A stretch of 5,873 nucleotides of DNA, taken from positions 1-5,873 of the forward strand of contig JAGACI010000223.1 of the NCBI GenBank assembly GCA_017614185.1, written 5' to 3'. Below, one piece after another: positions 1 through 5,414 of the stretch. Source of the stretch: Lachnospiraceae bacterium (GTDB lineage: Bacteria > Bacillota_A > Clostridia > Lachnospirales > Lachnospiraceae). A program made the position numbers and the translations under genes. Positions within the stretch are counted from its first letter, which is position 1. Every line of letters begins with the position of its first letter. The notes beneath the pieces are model-generated. The model did no database searches and was not told the origin of the DNA. It was given only the letters and a program-made list of their open reading frames with translations.

Positions 1-1170
1 CTTAAAAAGAACGGAATGAAGGTTGTCATCATTACCCTGCTTGAGGCATTAATGGCTTCAGTTTTGGTATTTGGAGTTGCGTACTGGGTTCTTAACCTAA
101 ACCTTGCCTTTTCAATCGTTTTGGGCGCTTTGGCGTCGGCAACGGCACCTGCTTCAACGGTTATGACCATAAGGCAGACCAAGGCAAAAGGCGACTTCGT
201 AGATACGCTTTTGCAGGTTGTGGCACTTGACGATATCGTAGGTCTTGTCGCATACAGTATCGCTATTTCCATCGCTGTTTCGTCGATTTCAGGGCAGGCT
301 TTTTCGGCTTCAAGTGTAATCAAGCCTTTGATAATCAATTTGGGAATCATGGCCCTTGGCGGACTCTTCGGTGTCTTCTTAAAGGCTTTGCTTTTCCAGA
401 AAAGATCAAAGGATAACAGACTTATTATATCGATTGCTTTAATATTTGCATTCTGCGGTGTATGTGCAAAGCTTGGAGTTTCGCCGCTTCTTGGCTGTAT
501 GTCAATGAGTACGGTCTATGTTAACCTTACCGATGACGACAAGCTCTTTAAGCAGCTTAACTACTTTAGCCCGCCGCTCCTTTTACTGTTCTTTGTCCGT
601 TCGGGAGTATCCTTTGATTTGGGTTCGCTCGTTCATGCATCCGGAGCAGTAGGCGCCACACCTTTGATTGTAATCGGAGTCTTATACTTTATAGTAAGAA
701 TTGTAGGTAAGTATGCAGGTGCTTTCATAGGAAGCGCGATTGCTGGCAAATCCGATAAAGTAAGGAATTTCCTCGGACTTGCACTTATACCTCAGGCCGG
801 AGTCGCAATCGGTCTTGCGGCCCTTGGTGCCAGAACTCTTGGCGGTGAAACGGGAAATGCCCTTCAGACGATTATACTTGCATCGAGTGTCCTCTATGAG
901 CTGATAGGACCTGCTTGCGGCAAGTTATCACTCTATCTTTCGGGCTCATATTCAAAGAAGATTGAAGACATTGTTGAAGTTAAAGAGACCGATGAAAACG
1001 GTGTGCCCAAGACTTCGCTTGAACTGTTGATAGAAAGAATTCAGGCTATTCAGGATGAAATCCCCGAACATGCCATCTCGGAAGAGGAGCTTGCGTTTAC
1101 GTCGGCTGCCGAGGAACAATATGAAATGTTAAGTCCCGTAAGAACTCCCAGGGGACTTAGACATAGATAG
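1..1170 (+). CDS. CPA2-type cation:proton (Na+/H+ or K+/H+) antiporter, N-terminus missing
   Basis: Integral membrane exchanger that would swap a monovalent cation for protons across the cytoplasmic membrane. The frame is open from base 1 (LKKNG precedes the first Met at 16), so the true start lies upstream and roughly 100 residues, the first few helices, are missing. Counting from that Met, an unwound-helix motif TAPAST is at 43-48, followed by ALDDI with the paired Asp 72-73 that bind the ion and proton in CPA2 members such as NapA. FFVRSGVSFDL (192-202), RIVGKYAGAFIG (228-239) and PQAGVAIGLA (259-268) are further family motifs. About nine hydrophobic segments end near 310. A charged tail of about 75 residues follows, rich in Glu and probably cytosolic; no TrkA-N domain is seen. 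It is the first visible gene of an operon with the MgtC-like gene 17 bases downstream. Ion specificity cannot be told from sequence. Confidence 0.93.
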   Translation, partial: LKKNGMKVVIITLLEALMASVLVFGVAYWVLNLNLAFSIVLGALASATAPASTVMTIRQTKAKGDFVDTLLQVVALDDIVGLVAYSIAISIAVSSISGQAFSASSVIKPLIINLGIMALGGLFGVFLKALLFQKRSKDNRLIISIALIFAFCGVCAKLGVSPLLGCMSMSTVYVNLTDDDKLFKQLNYFSPPLLLLFFVRSGVSFDLGSLVHASGAVGATPLIVIGVLYFIVRIVGKYAGAFIGSAIAGKSDKVRNFLGLALIPQAGVAIGLAALGARTLGGETGNALQTIILASSVLYELIGPACGKLSLYLSGSYSKKIEDIVEVKETDENGVPKTSLELLIERIQAIQDEIPEHAISEEELAFTSAAEEQYEMLSPVRTPRGLRHR

Positions 1171-1187
1171 ATTAAGGAGGAATTCAA

Positions 1188-1916
1188 ATGATTTTTGGAG
1201 TTGATCCTTTAGGAGAATTTTTGGGGCATTGGGCAGTCAGCCTGACCTTTGGCTCCGTAGTATTAAGAATATGCATATCGCTTCTTTTTGCGGCTGTTAT
1301 AGGGTGTGAGAGAGCAACAAAGAGGCACTCTGCCGGAGTAAGAACCTTTATGCTTGTAACACTGGCTGCAACCGTAGCCATGATAACCGATATTTATCTT
1401 GTCGATTATGCGGGATCAAGCGTTTATGTATTATCAGGTGCCGTAATTATCGCAGGAGCTACAGTCAGCGTAAACTGTGTCCTTTTCTCATCAAGAAACC
1501 AGATTAAAGGTCTTACAACCTCTGTTGCTTTGTGGACATGCGCAATCATGGGACTTGCAAGCGGAGCCGGATTTTACTCGGTTACAATAATCGGCTTTAT
1601 TGCACTCCTTTGCACTCTTAATCTTTTCCCTGCAATGGAGAGATACTTAAAGAACCGTTCAAATCACTTCGAGATTCACCTTGAACTTAAGAGCTCGAGC
1701 CACCTTCAGGATTTCGTTACAACCATAAGGAAACTCGGAGTAATAATTGACGATATCGAGTTAAACCCTGCATATGTCAATTCGGGACTCAGTGTATATT
1801 CGGTAGCTGTATCGATAACAAGCGGAGAGCTTAAGAAATACAAGACACACGAAGAGATAATTGAAGCACTCGGAAGCCTTGATTATGTTTATCATATCGA
1901 GGAGATGAGAGGATAG
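1188..1916 (+). CDS. MgtC/SapB family membrane protein with C-terminal ACT-like domain
   Basis: Complete 242-residue protein. The N-terminal half (about residues 22-150) has roughly five membrane segments and the MgtC family signature: G39-C-E-R42 followed by AGVRT (49-53), then KGLTTSVALW (107-116) and GLASGAG (122-128). The usual GIGFLGAG stretch is replaced by SGAVIIAGAT (83-92), so this is a somewhat divergent member. Residues about 158-242 form a soluble alpha/beta region like the ACT-like tail of MgtC (FEIHLELK, then VIIDDIEL). In Salmonella, MgtC modulates the F-type ATPase and aids growth at low Mg2+; the role of Gram-positive homologues is unclear. The start is set by AAGGAGG at 1174-1180, seven bases before ATG. 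It sits 17 bases after the antiporter and 1 base before the next gene, suggesting cotranscription and a shared role in ion balance (inference). Confidence 0.92.
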   Translation: MIFGVDPLGEFLGHWAVSLTFGSVVLRICISLLFAAVIGCERATKRHSAGVRTFMLVTLAATVAMITDIYLVDYAGSSVYVLSGAVIIAGATVSVNCVLFSSRNQIKGLTTSVALWTCAIMGLASGAGFYSVTIIGFIALLCTLNLFPAMERYLKNRSNHFEIHLELKSSSHLQDFVTTIRKLGVIIDDIELNPAYVNSGLSVYSVAVSITSGELKKYKTHEEIIEALGSLDYVYHIEEMRG

Positions 1917-1917
1917 A

Positions 1918-2112
1918 ATGGAACCTCGTATTATAGAAAAATCCGGCAAATTCTTCATTGAGTTTGCCGGAAAAGAAATTCAGATAGAAGCTTATGAAGC
2001 GGAGGCTATAAAAAATAACCCATCCGCCATTTACGATGTAATCGTATCCTACACAAGGAAGTTTAACTTCAATACCGCCGAGGACTCGGGGGAAAACATC
2101 TTTACAATGTAA
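1918..2112 (+). CDS. small hypothetical protein, 64 residues
   Basis: Unrecognised small soluble protein, third in the antiporter-MgtC operon. Its ATG lies one base after the mgtC-like stop. The likely ribosome site is GAGAGG at 1907-1912, inside the end of the upstream gene, which favours translational coupling. The protein starts MEPRIIEKSGKFFIEFAG and is mixed-charge, with no membrane segment, signal peptide or cysteine. A beta-hairpin-like start (KFFIEFAGKEIQIE, about 11-24) is followed by a helical stretch (YEAEAIKNN). Codon choice matches its neighbours, which supports a real gene. A 9-bp perfect inverted repeat lies in codons 9-18 and probably serves as a terminator for the opposite strand. 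The stop abuts the stop of the convergent minus-strand gene. Function unknown. Confidence 0.72.
   Translation: MEPRIIEKSGKFFIEFAGKEIQIEAYEAEAIKNNPSAIYDVIVSYTRKFNFNTAEDSGENIFTM
1935..1971 (-). terminator. probable rho-independent terminator for the minus-strand gene at 2113-2523
   Basis: Read on the minus strand, the arm TCCGGCAAA (1971-1963) pairs perfectly with TTTGCCGGA (1950-1942). A run of five T then C follows (1941-1936), the classic stem plus U-tract. An A-C mismatch and two more pairs extend the stem inward in minus-strand RNA. On the plus strand no T-run follows, so it is not a plus-strand terminator. It lies about 140 bases beyond the minus gene's stop and wholly within the 64-codon plus-strand gene. 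Confidence 0.68.
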
Positions 2113-2523
2113 TTACTGCTCACGCGCCTGCTTGATAAGGTCATCGACGTTATTCTGCTTGGGCGCACAAATGGAGGCCACAAGTTCCTCTTCGGTAGGC
2201 TGATTGGCTGCCTCAACAGCTTCGTTAGCCTTCGCGAAGACATCGTCAACACTCGACTGCTTGGCCTCTTTAAATTTGGCCATAATACTTGCTACAAGGT
2301 CCTGATCGTCTTCGCTAAGACCCGTTGTTGCAAGATCAATTTCTTCTTCATCACCAAAGCCTGCCATGTTCTCATCGGTAATGGGAGCACTTGAAGCTTC
2401 TTCGGTAACCGGAGCCTTTGCGGGCTCTTCATTAACAGGAGGCGCAGGTTCCTGCTTTGGCGCCATGTTATATTCAAACCATTTGATTAAACTTTTGGTC
2501 CTGAGTTTATAGTCATCATTCAT
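2113..2523 (-). CDS. acidic low-complexity protein with duplicated LVASI/KQxxVDD motif, hypothetical
   Basis: Unrecognised protein of 136 residues. The frame extends upstream to 2691, but that would run across the opposing promoter and into the divergent gene. I therefore start at ATG 2523-2521, with AAAGGGA (2535-2529) five bases upstream and a promoter behind it. Layout: a basic, partly amphipathic N-terminus with an aromatic patch (SLIKWFEYN, 11-19); a Pro/Ala/Glu-rich, probably disordered linker (about 20-60); then a helical acidic region with two related units. Unit one has LVASI at 76-80 and KQSSVDDVFAKA at 88-99. Unit two has LVASI at 114-118 and KQNNVDDLIKQA at 122-133. No membrane segment or signal peptide is present, so it is probably cytosolic. 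The repeated short motifs suggest binding to a partner (inference). Its stop abuts the stop of the plus-strand 64-residue gene. Confidence 0.78.
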   Translation of the reverse strand: MNDDYKLRTKSLIKWFEYNMAPKQEPAPPVNEEPAKAPVTEEASSAPITDENMAGFGDEEEIDLATTGLSEDDQDLVASIMAKFKEAKQSSVDDVFAKANEAVEAANQPTEEELVASICAPKQNNVDDLIKQAREQ

Positions 2524-2528
2524 ATATT

Positions 2529-2535
2529 TCCCTTT
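2529..2535 (-). promoter_or_regulatory. ribosome binding site fixing the start at 2523
   Basis: Minus-strand AAAGGGA lies five bases before the ATG at 2523-2521. It is the reason for preferring this start over the longer frame that begins at 2691 inside the divergent gene. A second purine run, GGGGAGA, lies farther upstream (2548-2542). Confidence 0.6.
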
Positions 2536-2563
2536 CAACAATCTCCCCACAAATGCAACATAT

Positions 2564-2592
2564 ATTTTATCAGACAATTGACTTATTTGCAA
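2564..2592 (-). promoter_or_regulatory. sigma-A-type promoter for the minus-strand acidic protein gene
   Basis: On the minus strand, TTGCAA (-35, 2592-2587) is separated by 17 bases from TAAAAT (-10, 2569-2564). The -10 is preceded by TGA, giving an extended -10 element. The predicted transcription start is near 2557, leaving a leader of about 34 bases before the ATG at 2523. The -35 falls inside the spacer of the opposing plus-strand promoter, so the two sites overlap. Confidence 0.66.
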
Positions 2593-2606
2593 GAAAACAG
2601 TATAAT
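2578..2606 (+). promoter_or_regulatory. near-consensus sigma-A promoter for the DUF4190-like/lgt-like operon
   Basis: TTGACT (-35, 2578-2583), an exact 17-base spacer and a perfect TATAAT (-10, 2601-2606). The predicted start is near 2613, giving a short leader before the GGAGGAGG ribosome site (2621-2628) and ATG at 2636. This is one of the two strongest promoter matches in the window and suggests high, largely constitutive initiation unless a repressor acts. Confidence 0.88.
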
Positions 2607-2635
2607 TCAAGCGATGATTCGGAGGAGGTATAAAT

Positions 2636-3127
2636 ATGGATAACTCGAATTTAAACAACAATGTTAACCCTGATGAGAACGCTGCAAACAACGCTCAGCA
2701 GACTAATCAGCAGCAGACCAATCAGCAGTTTAACAATGCTCCAAATTACGGACAGCAGCAGAATCAGTATAGCGGTAATACATACTATGTTCCGAGGAAC
2801 GCACCTTACGTTGTTCCCGGCAAGAACAAAGCGGTAGCTTCACTTGTTCTCGGTATTTTATCAATTGTATTCTGGTGGCTTGGTGTAACATCCATTTTAT
2901 CCATCATCTTAAGTGTTGTTGGACTCATCCTTGCAGCATCTGCAAAGAAGGACGGATATAATGAAGGGATCAGAACCGCAGGCTTTGTTACAAGCCTTGT
3001 AGGCCTTATCGGAGGACTTCTTGCATTCCTTGCCTGTGTTGCATGCATCAGCATTTTAAGCTACTTTGAACCGGCACCCAGATTTGGGAGAGATATTAAT
3101 GATTTCTTCTCCTGGTTGTTCTTTTAA
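2636..3127 (+). CDS. DUF4190-like membrane protein with Gln/Asn-rich N-terminus
   Basis: Complete 163-residue protein. Residues 1-62 are a hydrophilic, Gln/Asn-rich, probably disordered tail with Tyr and Pro near its end. A 15-base DNA tandem repeat encodes QQTNQ twice (21-30). From about residue 65 comes the pattern typical of DUF4190-like proteins: KNKAVASLVLGILSIV, a hydrophobic stretch to about 102, a short polar loop with AKKDGYNEGIRTAG (103-116), then a long hydrophobic segment (about 116-141). Three membrane segments are likely. The tail ends with aromatic residues (FFSWLFF). Proteins of this kind have no established biochemical role. The start is well supported by GGAGGAGG eight bases before ATG and by the near-consensus promoter. 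The stop overlaps the next start as TAATG, so the lgt-like gene is probably coupled to it. Confidence 0.88.
   Translation: MDNSNLNNNVNPDENAANNAQQTNQQQTNQQFNNAPNYGQQQNQYSGNTYYVPRNAPYVVPGKNKAVASLVLGILSIVFWWLGVTSILSIILSVVGLILAASAKKDGYNEGIRTAGFVTSLVGLIGGLLAFLACVACISILSYFEPAPRFGRDINDFFSWLFF
2696..2725 (+). repeat. two-copy 15-bp tandem repeat in the Q/N-rich region
   Basis: CAGCAGACTAATCAG (2696-2710) is followed at once by CAGCAGACCAATCAG (2711-2725), differing only by a silent T/C change at 2704/2719. A further CAG follows. It encodes QQTNQ twice and looks like a local in-frame duplication that lengthened the disordered tail. Confidence 0.85.
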
Positions 3128-3879
3128 TGTTTGAGAATGTTTCAGAATACGGATTATTAGGTGGGACCGGGTTTTTGTGCGGATTCCTGTATCTTTTGTT
3201 CAGATTCAGGGATAAAGAGAAGCGCGAAAACGCGGTCTATATCTATGTCTTTTCGGCGCTTTTTGCGATGCTTTTTGCAAAACTTTTATACCTTTTGGTT
3301 AACCTTAAGGACATTATAGACGTTATAAAAGCCACATCACAGTACAAGGCACTTGCGTTTGTCTTAATAAGAGGCGGCTTTGTATTCTATGGAGGCCTTA
3401 TCGGTGCCTTAACAGGCTTCTATGTGATGATCAGGTACTTTGGATTAAAGAGCGAAGAGTATATGCCTTTAATGGTTCCCTGCATTCCTCTTGTTCACGG
3501 CTTTGGAAGGATAGGCTGCCATCTGGTCGGATGCTGTTATGGAAGGATAACCTCATCGCATTTTGCAATCACATACACTGATTCCCTTTATGCGCCAAAC
3601 GGGGTAAATCTTATACCGGTCCAGATAATTGAGGCGGTGTTTGTTTTTATTCTTTTTATAATTCTTTTTGTAATGGGATTTAAAGAAAGACTTAAAGGAT
3701 TTATTTTGCCTGTTTACCTTGTTTCATATTCTCTTTTCAGATTCGTCATGGAGTATTTCAGAGGAGACGAGCTCAGGGGCATTTGGGGGCCGTTTAGCAC
3801 GTCTCAGTGGATAAGTATTGTGGTGTTTGCTCTTGGCGCTTTTTTGATAATAAGACACATCTCTAAACGCCCTGTGTGA
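3127..3879 (+). CDS. Lgt-fold protein, prolipoprotein diacylglyceryl transferase family, divergent
   Basis: Polytopic membrane protein of 250 residues, about seven hydrophobic segments. Canonical Lgt moves a diacylglyceryl group from phosphatidylglycerol to the lipobox cysteine of prolipoproteins at the outer face of the membrane. Family features are YGGLIGALTG (88-97), HGFGRIGCHLVGCCYGR (124-140), IPVQIIEA (163-170, at the HPSQLYEA position) and FRFVMEYFRGDELRG (204-218). The arginines of the GRIG and EYFR motifs are kept (R128, R212). Positions of E. coli Lgt His103, Asn146 and Glu151 appear here as Tyr88, Cys131 and Cys136 (aligned by eye). It may therefore be a paralogue with altered chemistry rather than the housekeeping enzyme, so I give no gene symbol. 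The start has no Shine-Dalgarno site; the TAATG overlap with the upstream gene implies coupled translation. Length is near normal for the family. Confidence 0.85.
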   Translation: MFENVSEYGLLGGTGFLCGFLYLLFRFRDKEKRENAVYIYVFSALFAMLFAKLLYLLVNLKDIIDVIKATSQYKALAFVLIRGGFVFYGGLIGALTGFYVMIRYFGLKSEEYMPLMVPCIPLVHGFGRIGCHLVGCCYGRITSSHFAITYTDSLYAPNGVNLIPVQIIEAVFVFILFIILFVMGFKERLKGFILPVYLVSYSLFRFVMEYFRGDELRGIWGPFSTSQWISIVVFALGAFLIIRHISKRPV

Positions 3880-3894
3880 CCTCGGTGTGACCTC
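3874..3894 (+). promoter_or_regulatory. 11-bp-phased direct repeat, candidate response-regulator operator
   Basis: GTGTGACCTC occurs at 3874-3883 and again at 3885-3894, exactly 11 bases apart, one helical turn. The first copy overlaps the stop of the lgt-like gene. OmpR/PhoB-family regulators bind direct repeats with this spacing. A weak -10-like TACACT (3912-3917) has no good -35; the second repeat copy would cover that position, as at activator-dependent promoters. The assignment as an operator is inference. Confidence 0.45.
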
Positions 3895-3955
3895 CCTTTG
3901 GTAACATGAAATACACTTGATTGAAATGTGTGCTTTGGCCGCATTACGACGGACC

Positions 3956-3967
3956 GGAGGGAGAGAG
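3956..3967 (+). promoter_or_regulatory. purine-rich ribosome binding site deciding the start at 3974
   Basis: GGAGGGAGAGAG lies 6 to 13 bases before ATG 3974. The frame stays open back to a TTG at 3917 and an ATG at 3926, but neither of those has a comparable site, so 3974 is the likely start. Confidence 0.6.
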
Positions 3968-3973
3968 ATAAGT

Positions 3974-4234
3974 ATGGAACAGCAATTTCAGATTACAGAA
4001 CCTGAAACTCCGCTTGAAGCTACACCTTATGTTTTGAGCGAAGCAACAGATGAAGATGGAGCTACTATAGCGGAAGTGGCGTCTGCAAAGGCAGATTCAA
4101 TCGGATCAAAGTCCAATGCGACCATTATGATATATGCAACCGCGGTTGTTCTTGCCGCAGCGGTTGTTATTGCTCTTGTGTTAAGAAGAATAAAGCTTGA
4201 GCGTAAATCAGCCCGTGAACCAGGACTTAAGTAG
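3974..4234 (+). CDS. small single-pass membrane protein, hypothetical
   Basis: Unrecognised 86-residue protein starting MEQQFQITEPETPLEATPYV. Residues 1-48 are acidic and Glu/Thr/Ala-rich with no cysteine. Residues about 50-70 (from IMIYATAVVL) form one hydrophobic helix, followed by the basic stretch RRIKLERKSAR. By the positive-inside rule the short C-terminus would be cytosolic and the acidic N-terminus outside. It does not resemble a cleavable signal peptide. It lies 94 bases after the lgt-like gene, behind the 11-bp direct repeats, so it may be a separately controlled unit. Its last 27 bases overlap the 3' end of the convergent propeller gene. Function unknown; codon use is like its neighbours, and the ribosome site and membrane segment support a real gene. 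Confidence 0.7.
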   Translation: MEQQFQITEPETPLEATPYVLSEATDEDGATIAEVASAKADSIGSKSNATIMIYATAVVLAAAVVIALVLRRIKLERKSAREPGLK

Positions 4235-5305
4235 TTCGGGCTTGCCGCCTGAAAGGCTTACACGGTAGAAATAATCGTTAAAGCCTGTCTCGGGATCAAG
4301 ATCGGCGAGGGTTTCGTAGTACACGTAACCGTCACCCGGTGCAAAGTGGGGTAAACCCCAGTACTCAAGATCATTAAATGATGCGAGAGTAACACTTTCG
4401 GAACTTGAATTCAAATCAAGCTTGCAAATTGAATCGGCGGTTGAGTAGATAAGGGTATCACCGTCAAAAAGGAAGCCGTAATTGGCTGCACCTGTGAGAA
4501 CAAAGGGAAGCGTATCAATAAGCTTTCCTTTTTTGTTGTCATAAACATTAATGCGGTATTCTGCGGTTCTGTCATCGTAGTTTTCGGGAGCCTTGGTCAT
4601 CGTAATCGTATAGATTTTGCCGCTTGAAAAGCTGATTCCGACAATACTTCCGACCTGTCCCACATCTTCGTACTTAAACAGGGTTCTGTCCTTATTGGTC
4701 TCAAGGTTATATTTGCCGACAATGTTTTTGGATGATTTCTTGTCAAATCCGGAATAGAAAAGATAAGTGCCGTCATATCCGAAAATGTTGTTGATTCTTC
4801 TTGATAAAATGGGATTTCTTTCGCTTCCGTCCGTGCTTACCCAGGCGTACATGAGGTTAAACTCCTCATCAAGACCTGTAGTATAGAAAATCCTGTCACC
4901 GATAAGCTTTTCCTGGCCGTAACCAACGTTATAGGCGTTATCGACAAGCGTTTTTACATCTTTGCCGTCGGGCATCGATGCACTGTAGATACTGCCGAAT
5001 CGGTTGTCGCTTGCTATGTAACCTTCTGTAATCTGGTCTCCGTAGTAGATTACATTATCCCTTACGGCAAAAGCGCTTGCACTTACAGGGATGTCTTCAC
5101 CCCAGGCGCCTCCGATTCCTTTATAAACGACACCGTCGTGTCCTCTCATATTTGCAAAGCCTATTGTCTCATAATCTATCGCTTCGTAAGAGTCGCGGCC
5201 TACAAAATAAATAAAGCCTGCGCCGAGAATTATTATAATAGCCAAAGCGCCGAGTATTATGCTGAATATTCTTGTAGATTTCCTGGTTCTCATGTGTTTC
5301 TCCAT
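4208..5305 (-). CDS. membrane-anchored beta-propeller protein, DUF5050-like
   Basis: Complete protein of 365 residues with a basic N-terminus and a hydrophobic anchor (about 12-36, no lipobox or clear cleavage site), so the large C-terminal domain should lie outside the cell. That domain has recurring beta units ending in a polar turn of the type D/NG or GGK. Examples are NVIYYGD (84-90), DRIFYTTG (137-144), TYLFYSGFD (180-188), GKIYTITM (229-236), DTLIYSTAD (283-291) and GYVYYETL (326-333), each followed by a second strand such as YRVSLSGGKPELL. This fits a roughly six-bladed propeller of the DUF5050 kind; ligand and role are unknown. Start: ATG 5305 has AAAGGAG 12 bases upstream, while ATG 5293 (residue 5) has TGGAGA closer by and is a fair alternative. 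The 3' end overlaps the small membrane protein gene by 27 bases. Confidence 0.85.
   Translation of the reverse strand: MEKHMRTRKSTRIFSIILGALAIIIILGAGFIYFVGRDSYEAIDYETIGFANMRGHDGVVYKGIGGAWGEDIPVSASAFAVRDNVIYYGDQITEGYIASDNRFGSIYSASMPDGKDVKTLVDNAYNVGYGQEKLIGDRIFYTTGLDEEFNLMYAWVSTDGSERNPILSRRINNIFGYDGTYLFYSGFDKKSSKNIVGKYNLETNKDRTLFKYEDVGQVGSIVGISFSSGKIYTITMTKAPENYDDRTAEYRINVYDNKKGKLIDTLPFVLTGAANYGFLFDGDTLIYSTADSICKLDLNSSSESVTLASFNDLEYWGLPHFAPGDGYVYYETLADLDPETGFNDYFYRVSLSGGKPELLKSWFTG
4210..4242. other. inverted repeat at the tail-to-tail gene overlap
   Basis: AGCCCG (4210-4215) and AAC (4218-4220), split by a two-base bulge, pair with GTTCGGGCT (4234-4242) around a 13-base loop. It covers both stop codons of the convergent pair. 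Neither strand has a strong T-run after the stem, so it is at best a weak bidirectional terminator. Confidence 0.35.
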
Positions 5306-5341
5306 TCCTTAAGATAACTCCTTTAAATATACACTTATTGT

Positions 5342-5370
5342 TTGGAAAAATAAACATGAAATGATATAAT
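5342..5370 (+). promoter_or_regulatory. extended -10 sigma-A promoter for the SufC-like ABC ATPase gene
   Basis: TTGGAA (-35, 5342-5347), a 17-base spacer and perfect TATAAT (-10, 5365-5370) preceded by TGA, an extended -10. The predicted start is near 5377, with a leader of about 38 bases to ATG 5415. It lies in the 109-base region shared with the divergent propeller gene, for which I find no comparably good promoter. Confidence 0.82.
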
Positions 5371-5414
5371 AGAGCGGAGTGAAAAAAGTATTTCGGCATA
5401 GAAAGAGGTAGTTA

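Noticed and set aside
2049..2252. Minus-strand open frame across the convergent junction
   Set aside because: It lies in another frame of two better-supported genes, is Arg/Ser-rich like a shadow translation, and has no ribosome site.
2524..2691. Longer version of the minus-strand acidic protein starting at 2691
   Set aside because: It would run through the divergent promoters and into the start of the DUF4190-like gene, and its extra 56 residues have a composition unlike the rest. The start at 2523 has a ribosome site and a promoter.
3917..3973. N-terminal extension of the small membrane protein from TTG 3917 or ATG 3926
   Set aside because: No Shine-Dalgarno site precedes either codon, while GGAGGGAGAGAG precedes ATG 3974; the extension also overlaps the expected transcription start.
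4236..4262. Small hairpin GCCT/AGGC after the small membrane protein gene
   Set aside because: Only four pairs and no following T-run; it lies inside the propeller coding region and is likely chance.
5306..5345. Promoter for the propeller gene (TATATT on the minus strand near 5325)
   Set aside because: The paired -35 (TTTATT) is poor and the start would fall almost on the ribosome site, so I do not call it.
5169..5399. Minus-strand frame over the propeller gene's start and the divergent promoter
   Set aside because: It covers the N-terminus of the propeller gene in another frame and crosses the promoter of the SufC-like gene; the composition is not protein-like.
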